From the NCBI RefSeq assembly GCF_010671565.1, contig NZ_JAABOQ010000002.1, positions 124,001 through 188,000 of the forward strand: 64,000 nt of DNA. The letters are read 5' to 3'. The stretch is from Spongiivirga citrea. Its GTDB lineage: Bacteria > Bacteroidota > Bacteroidia > Flavobacteriales > Flavobacteriaceae. The notes beneath the pieces are model-generated. The model searched no databases, was not told the origin of the DNA, and saw only the letters and a program-made list of their open reading frames with translations. Shown piece after piece: positions 8,834 through 17,689 of the stretch. The position numbers and the translations under genes are program-made. Numbering within the stretch: position 1 is the first letter of the stretch; every line of letters begins with the position of its first letter.

Positions 8834-9628
8834 ATGGAAAACATAACAATTATAGGTGGCGGTAACCTCGGTAAGTCGATCGCTACCGGCTTAGTAAAAA
8901 GTAATTTATATAGTGCGAATGAGATTATCGTTACCGGTAGATCTCAAAATCGATTAGAAACGATTAAAGATTCTTTAGAAGTTGCAGTGTCAACGGATAA
9001 TGTTTTGGCTATTGAAGGTTCTAAATACATAATTTTATGTGTACAACCGAAGCAACTTGCAGGTTTGCTTGCTGAGATAAAGTCTGCACTAAAACCTGAG
9101 CAAGTCCTTATCTCGACGATAACAGGAACCTCGATTCAAGAAATTGAAAATATGGTTGATGGGAATAAGCTTTTGAGAGCAATGCCCAATACGGCAGCGT
9201 CAAAACTACAATCCATAACCTGTATTGCCTGTGGCGAAAATGCTAAATCAGAATTAGATCAAGTGCAAATGATCTTTAGAACTATTGGCAAAACATTAGT
9301 TATTGACGAATCATTGATGCAATCAGCTACGGTTTTAGGAGCAAGCGGAATCGCATTCTTCCTGAGATATATACGTGCAGTAACTCAGGGAGGAATTCAA
9401 ATGGGATTTCATCCTGGAGAAGCGCAATTAATTGCAGTACAAACAGCTATAGGAGCAGCCACTTTGGTAGCTGAGAATAATACACATCCTGAAAGGGAAA
9501 TTGATAAAGTTACCACACCGATGGGTTGCACAATTGCTGGACTAAACGAGATGGAACATCAAGGATTGAGTTCGGCTGTTATAAAAGGCCTTATGATGTC
9601 TTATGAAAAAATCAATCACATAAAATAG
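8834..9628 (+). CDS. proC: Pyrroline-5-carboxylate reductase
   Basis: It makes proline from pyrroline-5-carboxylate with NAD(P)H. 264 residues. The ATG at 8834 is chosen because the Rossmann motif ITIIGGGNLGKSI then begins at residue 4; the frame's upstream TTG would add 13 unlikely residues. The MPNTAA motif and the C-terminal dimer helices (GASGIAFFLRYIRA, TTPMGCTIAGLNEM) are intact. It sits inside the arginine operon, as in other Flavobacteriia. proB and proA are not beside it, so P5C must come from genes elsewhere or from ornithine. Confidence 0.95.
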   Translation: MENITIIGGGNLGKSIATGLVKSNLYSANEIIVTGRSQNRLETIKDSLEVAVSTDNVLAIEGSKYIILCVQPKQLAGLLAEIKSALKPEQVLISTITGTSIQEIENMVDGNKLLRAMPNTAASKLQSITCIACGENAKSELDQVQMIFRTIGKTLVIDESLMQSATVLGASGIAFFLRYIRAVTQGGIQMGFHPGEAQLIAVQTAIGAATLVAENNTHPEREIDKVTTPMGCTIAGLNEMEHQGLSSAVIKGLMMSYEKINHIK

Positions 9629-9638
9629 AAAAACAAGA

Positions 9639-10772
9639 ATGAAACTATTCGATGTATACCCACTATATAATGTAGAGCCAACAAAGGCAGAGGGCTGTTA
9701 TGTGTTTGATAAGGAAGGAAAGAAATACCTTGATCTATACGGAGGCCATGCGGTAATATCTATTGGACATTCGCATCCACATTATGTGAAATCCTTAAAA
9801 GATCAGTTGGACAAAATAGGATTTTATAGTAATTCCATTCAAAATAGTCTACAGTTAAAATTGGCTGAAAGTCTAGGTCGAATTTCCGGTTGCGAGGATT
9901 ATCAACTATTTCTATGCAATAGTGGCGCTGAAGCGAATGAAAATGCGCTAAAAGTAGCGAGCTTTGTAACTGGTAAATCAAAAGTAATTGCTTTCGAAAA
10001 TGGGTTCCATGGTCGTACATCAGCAGCAGTGGCAGCCACTCATAATCCAAAAATTCAAGCCCCGATTAACAATCAGCAAGAAGTTGTGTTTTTGCCGTTA
10101 AATGATATAAATAAGGTTAAAAGTGAATTGGCAAAAAATGAAACCTGTGCGGTTATCATAGAACCAATTCAAGGTGTTGGAGGATTGGATATGCCAGAAG
10201 CGAAATTTATTAAAGAAGTGGAGTCGCTTTGTAAGCAATATGACACAATGCTGATTTTAGACGAGGTGCAATCTGGATTTGGCCGAAGCGGTAAGTTCTT
10301 CGCACATCAATATTGGGATATTAAACCGGACATTATTTCAATTGCAAAAGGCATGGGGAATGGCTTTCCCGTAGGCGGAATTCTAATTTCTGACACTATT
10401 GAAGCATCATACGGTATGCTAGGCACCACCTTTGGAGGAAATCACCTAGCATGTGCAGCAACGCAGGCAGTACTTGATGTTATTGAAGAAGAAGGATTGA
10501 TTGAAAATACGAATGAGATGGGCGCTTATCTAAAAGAAAAATTAGCTAACATTTCTCAAATTAAACAAATTAAAGGTAGCGGATTAATGCTAGGATTGGA
10601 GTTCGATTTTGAGATTGCCAATCTCCGAAGAATCTTAATTTATGATTATCAGATTTTCACAGGTGGATCTGCTAACAAAAAGCTGTTAAGAATTCTTCCG
10701 CCACTAACAATAACCAAAAAGAAAATTGATCTTTTTGTAGTAGCACTGCAAAAAGCTTTAATAACGGATTGA
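9639..10772 (+). CDS. argD: N-acylornithine aminotransferase
   Basis: A class III PLP aminotransferase of 377 residues that transfers the amino group from glutamate to the N-acylglutamate semialdehyde. PLP motifs are present: NSGAEANE near 94-101, ILDEVQSGFGR near 206-216, and Schiff-base lysine K237 in SIAKGMGNGFPVGG. The length fits ArgD rather than the longer ornithine aminotransferase (about 400). It starts 10 bases after proC and ends 1 base before argF'. It could also act on ornithine and so feed proC. Confidence 0.93.
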   Translation: MKLFDVYPLYNVEPTKAEGCYVFDKEGKKYLDLYGGHAVISIGHSHPHYVKSLKDQLDKIGFYSNSIQNSLQLKLAESLGRISGCEDYQLFLCNSGAEANENALKVASFVTGKSKVIAFENGFHGRTSAAVAATHNPKIQAPINNQQEVVFLPLNDINKVKSELAKNETCAVIIEPIQGVGGLDMPEAKFIKEVESLCKQYDTMLILDEVQSGFGRSGKFFAHQYWDIKPDIISIAKGMGNGFPVGGILISDTIEASYGMLGTTFGGNHLACAATQAVLDVIEEEGLIENTNEMGAYLKEKLANISQIKQIKGSGLMLGLEFDFEIANLRRILIYDYQIFTGGSANKKLLRILPPLTITKKKIDLFVVALQKALITD

Positions 10773-10773
10773 C

Positions 10774-11727
10774 ATGAAAAAATATATAAACATAAATGAT
10801 GTTGATAATCTTGATCTGATAGTTCAAGAAGCATTGGCCATTAAGAAGGCCCCATTTTCCAACAATAAATTGGGAACAAACAAGGTTCTAGGAATGTTAT
10901 TTTTCAATCCAAGTTTAAGAACCCGATTAAGTACTCAAAAAGCTGCGATTAATCTGGGTATGGACGTAATGGTTATCAATTTTAAGTCGGATAGTTGGAC
11001 GTTAGAATTTGCGGACGGTACGATCATGAATGCTGGTAAGTCAGAACATATTAAAGAGGCTGCACAAGTGATCTCGCAATATTGTGATATCATCGCTATT
11101 CGAGCTTTCGCGTTGTTAGAGAGTAAAGAACAAGATTATGCGGAGGAAGTCTTAAGCGGATTTGAAAAGTATGCTTCAGTTCCAATAGTCAATATGGAAA
11201 GTGCCACAGCACACCCACTTCAGGGCCTTACTGATACGATTACCATCAAAGAATATAGTAAGAATCCAAAACCTAAAGTTGTATTGACTTGGGCACCGCA
11301 TTTAAAACCCTTGCCACATGCTGTTTCTAATTCATTTATCAATTATGCAAGTGAAGTAGATTGTGATTTTGTGCTAAGCTGTCCAGAGGGTTATGAATTA
11401 GATGCAGCCCTAGATAGGTCAATTACTATCATGCATAATCAAGAAAAGGCCTTCGAAGATGCCGATTTTGTTTATGCTAAAAGCTGGGCATCAAACATTG
11501 ATTATGGAAAATTAACCGAAACTGATAAAGACTGGCAGGTAACGGCGAAAAAAATGGGATTGACCAACAATGGAAAATTTATGCACTGCCTACCAGTAAG
11601 AAGGAATGTGGTAGTTGAAGATGAAGTATTAGATAGTGAACATTCAATTGTTATTCAGCAAGCGAACAACCGGACCTATGCAGCTCAAGTTGTTTTAAAG
11701 CGAATCCTGGAAAATTTAGAATCATGA
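10774..11727 (+). CDS. argF': N-succinylornithine carbamoyltransferase (argF')
   Basis: A 317-residue transcarbamylase. The carbamoyl-phosphate loop is NPSLRTRLSTQ (45-55) rather than the STRT form of ordinary OTCase. MHCLPVRRNVVVEDE and SATAHPLQGLTD are typical of the acetyl/succinyl-ornithine transcarbamylase branch. The residue that sets specificity (E92 in the Xanthomonas acetyl enzyme, P90 in the Bacteroides fragilis succinyl enzyme) falls on S90 here, in AGKSEHIKEA. Published mutants of the Xanthomonas enzyme show that replacing E92 by Ser, Pro, Ala or Val gives succinyl specificity. The sequence therefore predicts N-succinylornithine as substrate and a succinylated arginine pathway. 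The alignment was done by eye. Confidence 0.88.
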   Translation: MKKYININDVDNLDLIVQEALAIKKAPFSNNKLGTNKVLGMLFFNPSLRTRLSTQKAAINLGMDVMVINFKSDSWTLEFADGTIMNAGKSEHIKEAAQVISQYCDIIAIRAFALLESKEQDYAEEVLSGFEKYASVPIVNMESATAHPLQGLTDTITIKEYSKNPKPKVVLTWAPHLKPLPHAVSNSFINYASEVDCDFVLSCPEGYELDAALDRSITIMHNQEKAFEDADFVYAKSWASNIDYGKLTETDKDWQVTAKKMGLTNNGKFMHCLPVRRNVVVEDEVLDSEHSIVIQQANNRTYAAQVVLKRILENLES

Positions 11728-12515
11728 AACCGAGGTTAAAAGTTGTAAAAATAGGAGGAAATATCATTGAAAATGAAGAGGAGCTATCTCATTTTTTAAC
11801 TGATTTTACAAAATTAGAAGGCCCTAAAATTTTGGTGCATGGTGGTGGAAAAGCTGCTAGTAAGCTTTCCGAAAAAATGGGAATTACTCCCAATATGGTA
11901 AATGGGCGTCGTATTACAGATGCCGATGCATTAGAAGTTATTATCATGACTTATGCGGGAAAGATCAATAAGAATATTGTGAGTCTACTGCAAAAAAATA
12001 AGACGGATGCCATTGGATTAAGTGGGGCCGATGGAGGAATTATAAAAGCTGTAAAGCGACCGGTTAGAAAGATTGATTATGGTTTTGTTGGAGATATACA
12101 ATCAGTTAATGGTGATAGACTTAATGAGTTTATAGCGAGTGGGTTAATTCCAATAATTTGCCCGATTTCTATGACAGAAGAGGGACAGTTGTTAAATACG
12201 AATGCCGATACTATTGCTTCAGAAGTTGCGGCGGCTATGCAAGCTTTTTACGAAACGCAATTGGTCTACATTTTTGAAAAGAAAGGTGTTTTAAGATCAA
12301 TCGACGATGAAGATTCAGTTATCGAGCATATTGATGGGGATAGCTATTTTAAATTATTGGAAGAAGGAATTATTGCCGATGGAATGTTACCTAAACTTAA
12401 AAACAGCTTTGATGCTTTGAAGAAGAATGTTTCTAAAGTTTTAATAGGAAACTCAACACTCATCACCACTAAACAAGATAAACACACTACGATTACATAC
12501 CAAAATGCAGAATAA
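11724..12515 (+). CDS. argB: N-acylglutamate kinase
   Basis: Amino acid kinase family, 263 residues. It phosphorylates the gamma-carboxyl of N-acylglutamate. Visible motifs are VVKIGGNIIE at the start (ATP-binding lysine), VHGGGKAASK (substrate and phosphate loop) and LLNTNADTIASEVAAAM near the C-terminus. It overlaps argF' by 4 bases (ATGA) and argE by 11. There is no N-terminal helix of the kind that makes some ArgB enzymes hexameric and arginine-sensitive, so strong feedback by arginine is not predicted at this step. Confidence 0.94.
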   Translation: MKPRLKVVKIGGNIIENEEELSHFLTDFTKLEGPKILVHGGGKAASKLSEKMGITPNMVNGRRITDADALEVIIMTYAGKINKNIVSLLQKNKTDAIGLSGADGGIIKAVKRPVRKIDYGFVGDIQSVNGDRLNEFIASGLIPIICPISMTEEGQLLNTNADTIASEVAAAMQAFYETQLVYIFEKKGVLRSIDDEDSVIEHIDGDSYFKLLEEGIIADGMLPKLKNSFDALKKNVSKVLIGNSTLITTKQDKHTTITYQNAE

Positions 12516-13569
12516 AGACCTACATACAAAAGCAATTAAGCTATTATTTAACCTTATTGCTACGGAGTCATTTTCTTCGGAAGAAGATGAGACTGCAAAG
12601 CATATAGGACAATGGTTAAGCAGTTTTAATGTTTCATTTACCAGAACCAATAATAATGTCTGGGCAGTTAACAAGCACTTTGATTCATCTAAACCAACTA
12701 TTCTATTAAATTCCCATCACGATACTGTAAAACCTAATGGTAATTACACCCGTGATCCCTTCAAACCTGAAATCATCCATGGCAAATTATATGGTTTAGG
12801 AAGCAATGATGCAGGTGGTGCGTTAACTTCCTTGTTGTCGACTTTTGTTCATTTTTACGAGAAAGAGGAGTTGGCATATAATATTGTTGTGGCTGCCACT
12901 GCAGAAGAGGAGAGTAGCGGTCAATTGGGCTTGAATAGTCTATTAGAAGATCTACCAGAAATTGACTTTGCGATAGTTGGAGAGCCAACTTTAATGCAAT
13001 TAGCCATAGCAGAAAAGGGCCTATTGGTTATAGATTGTAAATCAACAGGAACTCCTGGTCATGCGGCTCATATAAAAAATGAGAATAACGCAATTTTTAA
13101 TGCAATTGAAGACTTGCAATGGTTTAATAGTTACGAGTTTCCTAAAACATCCGATGTATTAGGGAAAGTGAAGATGACCATAAGTCAAATTAATGCTGGA
13201 AAACAGCACAATGTAGTTCCTGAAGCCTGTGATTTTGTAGTTGATGTTCGGATTACTGATGCTTATACCAATAAAGAGGTACTTGCTATCATTCAGGAAA
13301 ATACCAATTGTGAGGTAAAAGCTCGAAGTATGCGATTGAATTCATCATCAATTCCTATTGACCATGCCATTGTGCAATCTGGAATTAAATTGGGTAGAAC
13401 AACCTATGGCTCACCAACATTATCAGATCAAGCCGTATTAAGTTGTCCATCTTTAAAACTGGGGCCAGGTGATTCAACTAGATCGCATAGTGCAGATGAG
13501 TTTATTTATGTTGAGGAGATTAAGGAAGGAATAGATTTATACATCAAGATTTTGGAAGGTATATTGTAA
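12505..13569 (+). CDS. argE: N-acylornithine/acylcitrulline deacylase (M20 family)
   Basis: A dinuclear zinc hydrolase of 354 residues that removes the acyl group. M20 motifs: NSHHDTVKP (H71, D73), YGLGSNDAGGAL (D102, bridging) and ATAEEESSG (general base and metal glutamates at 134-135). A dimerisation (lid) domain occupies roughly residues 175-290. It overlaps argB by 11 bases. If argF' carbamylates the N-acylated ornithine, this enzyme acts on acylcitrulline after that step rather than on acylornithine. Confidence 0.92.
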   Translation: MQNKDLHTKAIKLLFNLIATESFSSEEDETAKHIGQWLSSFNVSFTRTNNNVWAVNKHFDSSKPTILLNSHHDTVKPNGNYTRDPFKPEIIHGKLYGLGSNDAGGALTSLLSTFVHFYEKEELAYNIVVAATAEEESSGQLGLNSLLEDLPEIDFAIVGEPTLMQLAIAEKGLLVIDCKSTGTPGHAAHIKNENNAIFNAIEDLQWFNSYEFPKTSDVLGKVKMTISQINAGKQHNVVPEACDFVVDVRITDAYTNKEVLAIIQENTNCEVKARSMRLNSSSIPIDHAIVQSGIKLGRTTYGSPTLSDQAVLSCPSLKLGPGDSTRSHSADEFIYVEEIKEGIDLYIKILEGIL

Positions 13570-13601
13570 AAAGAAGTAAGATTTAAGAAAAAAGATCAAA
13601 T

Positions 13602-14879
13602 ATGAAACTCTGGGATAAAGGAATTGCAATTGATTACAAAATAGAGGCATTTACTGTTGGGAATGATCGAGAGCTGGACATGCATATTGCGAAATACGAT
13701 ATCATTGCCAGTAAAGCGCATGCAACCATGCTTCAGAAGGTCAGCTTGATTAGTGAAATAGAATTACACGAACTTATTGAAGGCTTGGATATTCTTGAAC
13801 AACAGATAGAAGACGGAACATTTATAATCGAAGCGGAATTTGAGGATGTACACTCTAAAATCGAATATTTTTTAACTGAAAAATATGGTGAAGCTGGAAA
13901 GAAAATACACACAGCCCGATCACGTAATGATCAAGTGCTAACGGCACTTCATTTATATGTGAAAGAATCGATTACTGATATTAAAGCATTGTCGAATTCT
14001 CTTTTCAATACTTTAATGGAAAAGGCAGCACATCATAAAGATGATCTTTTGCCTGGCTATACGCATTTACAAGTAGCGATGCCATCTTCTTTTGGCTTGT
14101 GGTTTTCTGCTTATGCCGAAAGTTTGATTGATGATTTATACTTACTTGAAGCTGCTTATAAAATAGCCGATCAAAATCCACTTGGAAGTGCTGCTGGTTA
14201 TGGAAGTTCCTTTCCAATAGATCGAGCGTTGACAACTGAATTATTAGACTTTGACTCCTTAAAAGTTAACGTAGTTGCTGCACAAATGGGAAGAGGGAAA
14301 CTAGAGAAGTCTGTTGGCTACGCGGTTTCCTCTATCGCAGGTACGCTTTCCAAAATGGCAATGGATGTATGCTTATATAACAGTCAGAATTTCGGATTTA
14401 TAAAGCTTAGCGATGCTTTTACAACCGGCTCTAGTATTATGCCGCATAAAAAAAACCCGGATGTATTTGAACTTATTCGTGGTAAGTGCAATGTTTTACA
14501 ATCCTTACCCAATCAAATAATGTTACTCACTACCAATTTGCCAAGCGGATATCATCGCGATCTTCAGCTTTTGAAAGAGCTACTGGTTCCGGCGATTAGC
14601 ACTTTAAAAGAATGTCTGGAAATTACCAATTATGCTACCAATGGAATGGAGGTGAAAAATGATATAGCCAAGGACTCTAAATACGATGATATGTATAGTG
14701 TAGAGAGTCTCAATCAGCTGGTACAGGAAGGATATTCCTTTAGAGATGCTTATAAAATGGTCGGAAATGACATTTTTTCGAAAAAAAATAAACCCACCAA
14801 GCAATTATCTCATTCTCATATAGGTAGCTTAGGAAATTTACGTCTTGATTTAATTCAAAAAAAGTATTCTAAATTATAA
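13602..14879 (+). CDS. argH: Argininosuccinate lyase
   Basis: The last enzyme of arginine synthesis, of the fumarase/aspartase superfamily. 425 residues. The signature GSSIMPHKKNPD is intact, with HTARSRNDQV and GYTHLQVAMP before it. The ATG at 13602 is 32 bases after argE. The C-terminal part is shorter than in E. coli, as usual in Bacteroidota. It ends the nine-gene arginine operon. No clear hairpin terminator follows in the 219-base gap to the next gene. Confidence 0.96.
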   Translation: MKLWDKGIAIDYKIEAFTVGNDRELDMHIAKYDIIASKAHATMLQKVSLISEIELHELIEGLDILEQQIEDGTFIIEAEFEDVHSKIEYFLTEKYGEAGKKIHTARSRNDQVLTALHLYVKESITDIKALSNSLFNTLMEKAAHHKDDLLPGYTHLQVAMPSSFGLWFSAYAESLIDDLYLLEAAYKIADQNPLGSAAGYGSSFPIDRALTTELLDFDSLKVNVVAAQMGRGKLEKSVGYAVSSIAGTLSKMAMDVCLYNSQNFGFIKLSDAFTTGSSIMPHKKNPDVFELIRGKCNVLQSLPNQIMLLTTNLPSGYHRDLQLLKELLVPAISTLKECLEITNYATNGMEVKNDIAKDSKYDDMYSVESLNQLVQEGYSFRDAYKMVGNDIFSKKNKPTKQLSHSHIGSLGNLRLDLIQKKYSKL

Positions 14880-15098
14880 AACACTGTTAATCAGATTGGT
14901 ATAATACTGTCTTTAATCGACATACTCTGCTCAAAAAACGAATAAATATTTGTTCAATTAAATATTAATAGTATTTTGGCATTCCAACCAAAGCATGTAA
15001 AACTAGTAAAGTGCGTACGAAGACCCCAAACTTCAGCATTTTAGTTTTTTAGTTTGATGATACACCTCTCCTACAAGGGTGTATTTAATTTATTATGT

Positions 15099-16034
15099 AT
15101 GTTTAAGACTAATAAAATGTTTTTGGGGCGGTATATTTTTGGCTTTTTTGCCTTACTCTTAGTCACCCCCATAAGTGCCCAATTGATCGGTACACCTGAA
15201 TTGTTTTTCTCTAATATTTGTCCTATGGAAGGAGCTTCCGCGGAATATGAGGTTGCCTTTGAAGTAGATCCTTCTCGTTTTAATCCAGATAACGAATTTT
15301 TTGTTGAACTTTCTGATGCCGATGGTGTATTTCTAGTAGATTTAATCGAAATACTTACAACAGTTACGAATGATGAAAATGAAAGTTTGGTTTATGCTAA
15401 GTTTAAGTTTGATAAGCCACTCTACGGGGAGAACTACCGAATTAGAATTGAATCATCGTCACCTACGGCCTTTAGTACTCCTTCCACCAGCTTTAATGGA
15501 TTCTCAATAGGGGAAATTAATTTGGTATTAAATAACGGTGAAGATATCGTGATGAATTCCACTACGAATCAAGCTACAATAGCAGTGGCAGGAAGTACTG
15601 ATAAAAAATATCATTGGTACAAAAACGGAGCTTTTTTTGAAGAAACGGATGGACAAGAACTGACAGTCTCTGAGCCTGGTTTGTACTACGTTTCAACTTA
15701 TTATGGGGAATGTACGGGTTCTGATTTCTCCAACGTTGTAAAAGTCACTAATGCTAGTGGTTCTGGCAAGTCAATACCTCTTCAAAAAGTAGTTTCTCCT
15801 AATGGGGATAGCTTTAATGATTATTGGAAATTACCTAAAGAGCTAAGCGGCAGAGATATTCGAGTTACTATTCTTAACCAAAACGGAAATGTAATACTAG
15901 ATACTGATTCCTATGAGAATAATTGGCCTCAGAATAGTGGAGGGGATAATAAAGGATTTCATAGGGTTGTTTATTACGTGTTAAGAGAAAAAGGAAAACT
16001 TTTAGGTAAAGGTTCCATCACAATAACGCAATAG
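15099..16034 (+). CDS. Secreted protein with T9SS type B (gliding-motility-type) C-terminal domain
   Basis: The start is set at 15099 because it gives a good signal peptide (basic MFKTNKMFLGR, a hydrophobic FGFFALLLVTPIS core, cleavage after SA-Q); in-frame starts at 15054, 15057 and 15117 are possible. The first 220 residues look like Ig-like beta domains (GLYYVSTYYGECTGSDFSNVVKV is the usual final strand set). The last about 80 residues begin VVSPNGDSFNDYWKLP, the hallmark of the CHU_C/type B sorting signal that directs proteins through the type IX secretion system. Similar proteins are adhesins or polymer-binding surface proteins; the ligand is unknown. A strong terminator follows. Confidence 0.8.
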   Translation: MFKTNKMFLGRYIFGFFALLLVTPISAQLIGTPELFFSNICPMEGASAEYEVAFEVDPSRFNPDNEFFVELSDADGVFLVDLIEILTTVTNDENESLVYAKFKFDKPLYGENYRIRIESSSPTAFSTPSTSFNGFSIGEINLVLNNGEDIVMNSTTNQATIAVAGSTDKKYHWYKNGAFFEETDGQELTVSEPGLYYVSTYYGECTGSDFSNVVKVTNASGSGKSIPLQKVVSPNGDSFNDYWKLPKELSGRDIRVTILNQNGNVILDTDSYENNWPQNSGGDNKGFHRVVYYVLREKGKLLGKGSITITQ

Positions 16035-16048
16035 CACTTTAAAATATA

Positions 16049-16088
16049 GCATAAAAAAGCCGTCGGTTAAGAGACGGCTTTTTTATGC
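16049..16088. terminator. Bidirectional intrinsic terminator
   Basis: A perfect 16-bp stem, GCATAAAAAAGCCGTC at 16049-16064 with its complement at 16073-16088 and an 8-base loop. A GC core is flanked by A6 on one side and T6 on the other, so it works on either strand. It closes the T9SS protein gene. Confidence 0.92.
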
Positions 16089-16267
16089 TCAACTTTTTGT
16101 TTAGAAGTTTCAAAACTGTTTTAGGATACTTGATAATATTCATTTTGAACCTTTCATCATCATTTTTTCAACTCACTACAAAAAAGTTACAATTCACTAC
16201 ATCTAGTTTTTAGATTCTGGAATTGCAACGTACTTTCGTTTCATCATTAATCAAAAAACGAACAATT

Positions 16268-17629
16268 ATGAATCATCTAATCAACCTAAAACCCAAATTA
16301 GTGATGCTTTTCGTAGCTACTACTTTGGTGTTTTCTATTCCAACAGCCGGACAATCGTATAAACAAAAGAAGAGCAAACGATCGGTTTCCGTAAACAATT
16401 CCAGTGGTAAAACCACTATTAAATACAGTAACGGAACTAACCGTTTTGAATTAGAGTATGAAGGAGATATTACTCTATCGGATGATGATAGTGATGTTGT
16501 CGCCATTTCTTCAGGTGGTTACTTCGACTTGAGAAAATCTACATTCGGCAATAGGAGACGAATTCTAATTGAATCTGACCGCAACGGAAGGTTGTTGAAA
16601 GAGTATTACGTAGGTAGAAAACAACAAGCTTTTACCCCAGAAGGTAAAAAATGGCTTAGCGAAGTATTAATAGATATTGTCAGGTCTACTACTATTTCAG
16701 CAGAAGCACGAGTCAACCGTTTTTATAAAAAAGGTGGTGTAGACGCCGTATTAGACGAGATCGACAAAATAGACAGTGACCATGTCAAAACGGCTTATTT
16801 TGAATATACTCTTGAAAAAGACTTGAACAAGGTCGAACTTGTTAAGGTGATAAAAATGAGTGGGAGAGAAGTAAGCTCCGACCATTATTTATCTAATATT
16901 TTGGTAAGCAATCAAGAAGCTTTTCTAAGCAGTCCTGAGACCACTTCAGCATATATAAGTGCAAGTGGTAGTCTAGGTTCTGACCACTACAAAACCAAAG
17001 TTCTTAACACCGCTATCAAAAATGGCAATATTAATAATGCTCAACTACGAGCATTATTAGAAATGACAAATGATATTGGTTCAGACCATTATTTATCTCA
17101 AGTTCTTTTGACAGTATTGAAAGAACGTGATCTAGATGCTCAGAATACGACTAGTGTAATTAAGCATACTAAGTCAATAGGTTCTGATCACTACAAAAGT
17201 CAAGTTTTAATGAAGGCTTTGAGTCAGCGAAATATTTCAAAAGAAGCGTATAATAGTTTTATAGAAACTATTGATGACATTAGTTCGGATCATTATATGA
17301 CTCAGGTTATAGGCAAACTAATGAATAATGATTTTGGTGATGAAAACTTAGATCGTTTGTTAGATGTTGCTACTAATAATGTTAGTTCTGATCATTATTT
17401 ATCATCGATGTTAAAGAAGTTGGTTAAAAACAATGACTTGACTGATGTACAATTAACCAAGGTTTTACAAGCGACTAGATCAATAGGTTCCGATCACTAT
17501 GCATCGAGTTTATTGGTTGCTATCGCACCAAAAATCAAAACCGAAAGTAGTCGAGAAGCCTACAGAACTGCAGCCAAAAGTATTAGCTCTGATTTGTATT
17601 ATGGAAGAGCATTAAAAGCACTTAACTAA
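16268..17629 (+). CDS. Secreted alpha-solenoid protein with nine 34-residue SDHY repeats
   Basis: The ATG at 16268 gives a signal peptide (MNHLINLKPKLVMLFVATT..., cleavage near TAGQ); the frame's upstream TTG at 16223 would spoil it. 453 residues. An N-terminal beta-rich part (about 40-125) precedes nine helical repeats. Each begins with [GS]SDHY or a variant; the SD pairs fall at residues 170, 204, 238, 272, 306, 340, 374, 408 and 441, a strict 34-residue step (33 for the last). That spacing equals the TPR period, but the consensus is not TPR. I recall such SDxY repeats in Bacteroidota proteins near signalling genes. It lies directly before a LytS-type kinase operon, separated by a perfect inverted repeat. 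Function unknown. Confidence 0.72.
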   Translation: MNHLINLKPKLVMLFVATTLVFSIPTAGQSYKQKKSKRSVSVNNSSGKTTIKYSNGTNRFELEYEGDITLSDDDSDVVAISSGGYFDLRKSTFGNRRRILIESDRNGRLLKEYYVGRKQQAFTPEGKKWLSEVLIDIVRSTTISAEARVNRFYKKGGVDAVLDEIDKIDSDHVKTAYFEYTLEKDLNKVELVKVIKMSGREVSSDHYLSNILVSNQEAFLSSPETTSAYISASGSLGSDHYKTKVLNTAIKNGNINNAQLRALLEMTNDIGSDHYLSQVLLTVLKERDLDAQNTTSVIKHTKSIGSDHYKSQVLMKALSQRNISKEAYNSFIETIDDISSDHYMTQVIGKLMNNDFGDENLDRLLDVATNNVSSDHYLSSMLKKLVKNNDLTDVQLTKVLQATRSIGSDHYASSLLVAIAPKIKTESSREAYRTAAKSISSDLYYGRALKALN

Positions 17630-17646
17630 CAAATGTTTTCTTCTTC

Positions 17647-17686
17647 ACCAAAGTAATCAATACTGTGAATAATTGATTACTTTGGT
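17647..17686 (+). repeat. Perfect 15-bp inverted repeat before the LytS-like kinase
   Basis: ACCAAAGTAATCAAT (17647-17661) and its exact complement (17672-17686) around a 10-base loop, ending only 3 bases before the kinase ATG at 17690. There is no T-run on either strand, so it is a poor terminator. It covers the place where the ribosome must bind and could act as an RNA hairpin limiting translation, or as an operator. Confidence 0.7.
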
Positions 17687-17689
17687 AGA

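Noticed and set aside
17647-17686. Intrinsic terminator for the SDHY-repeat gene
   Set aside because: The stem is long, but no T-run follows on either strand, and the downstream start codon is 3 bases away.
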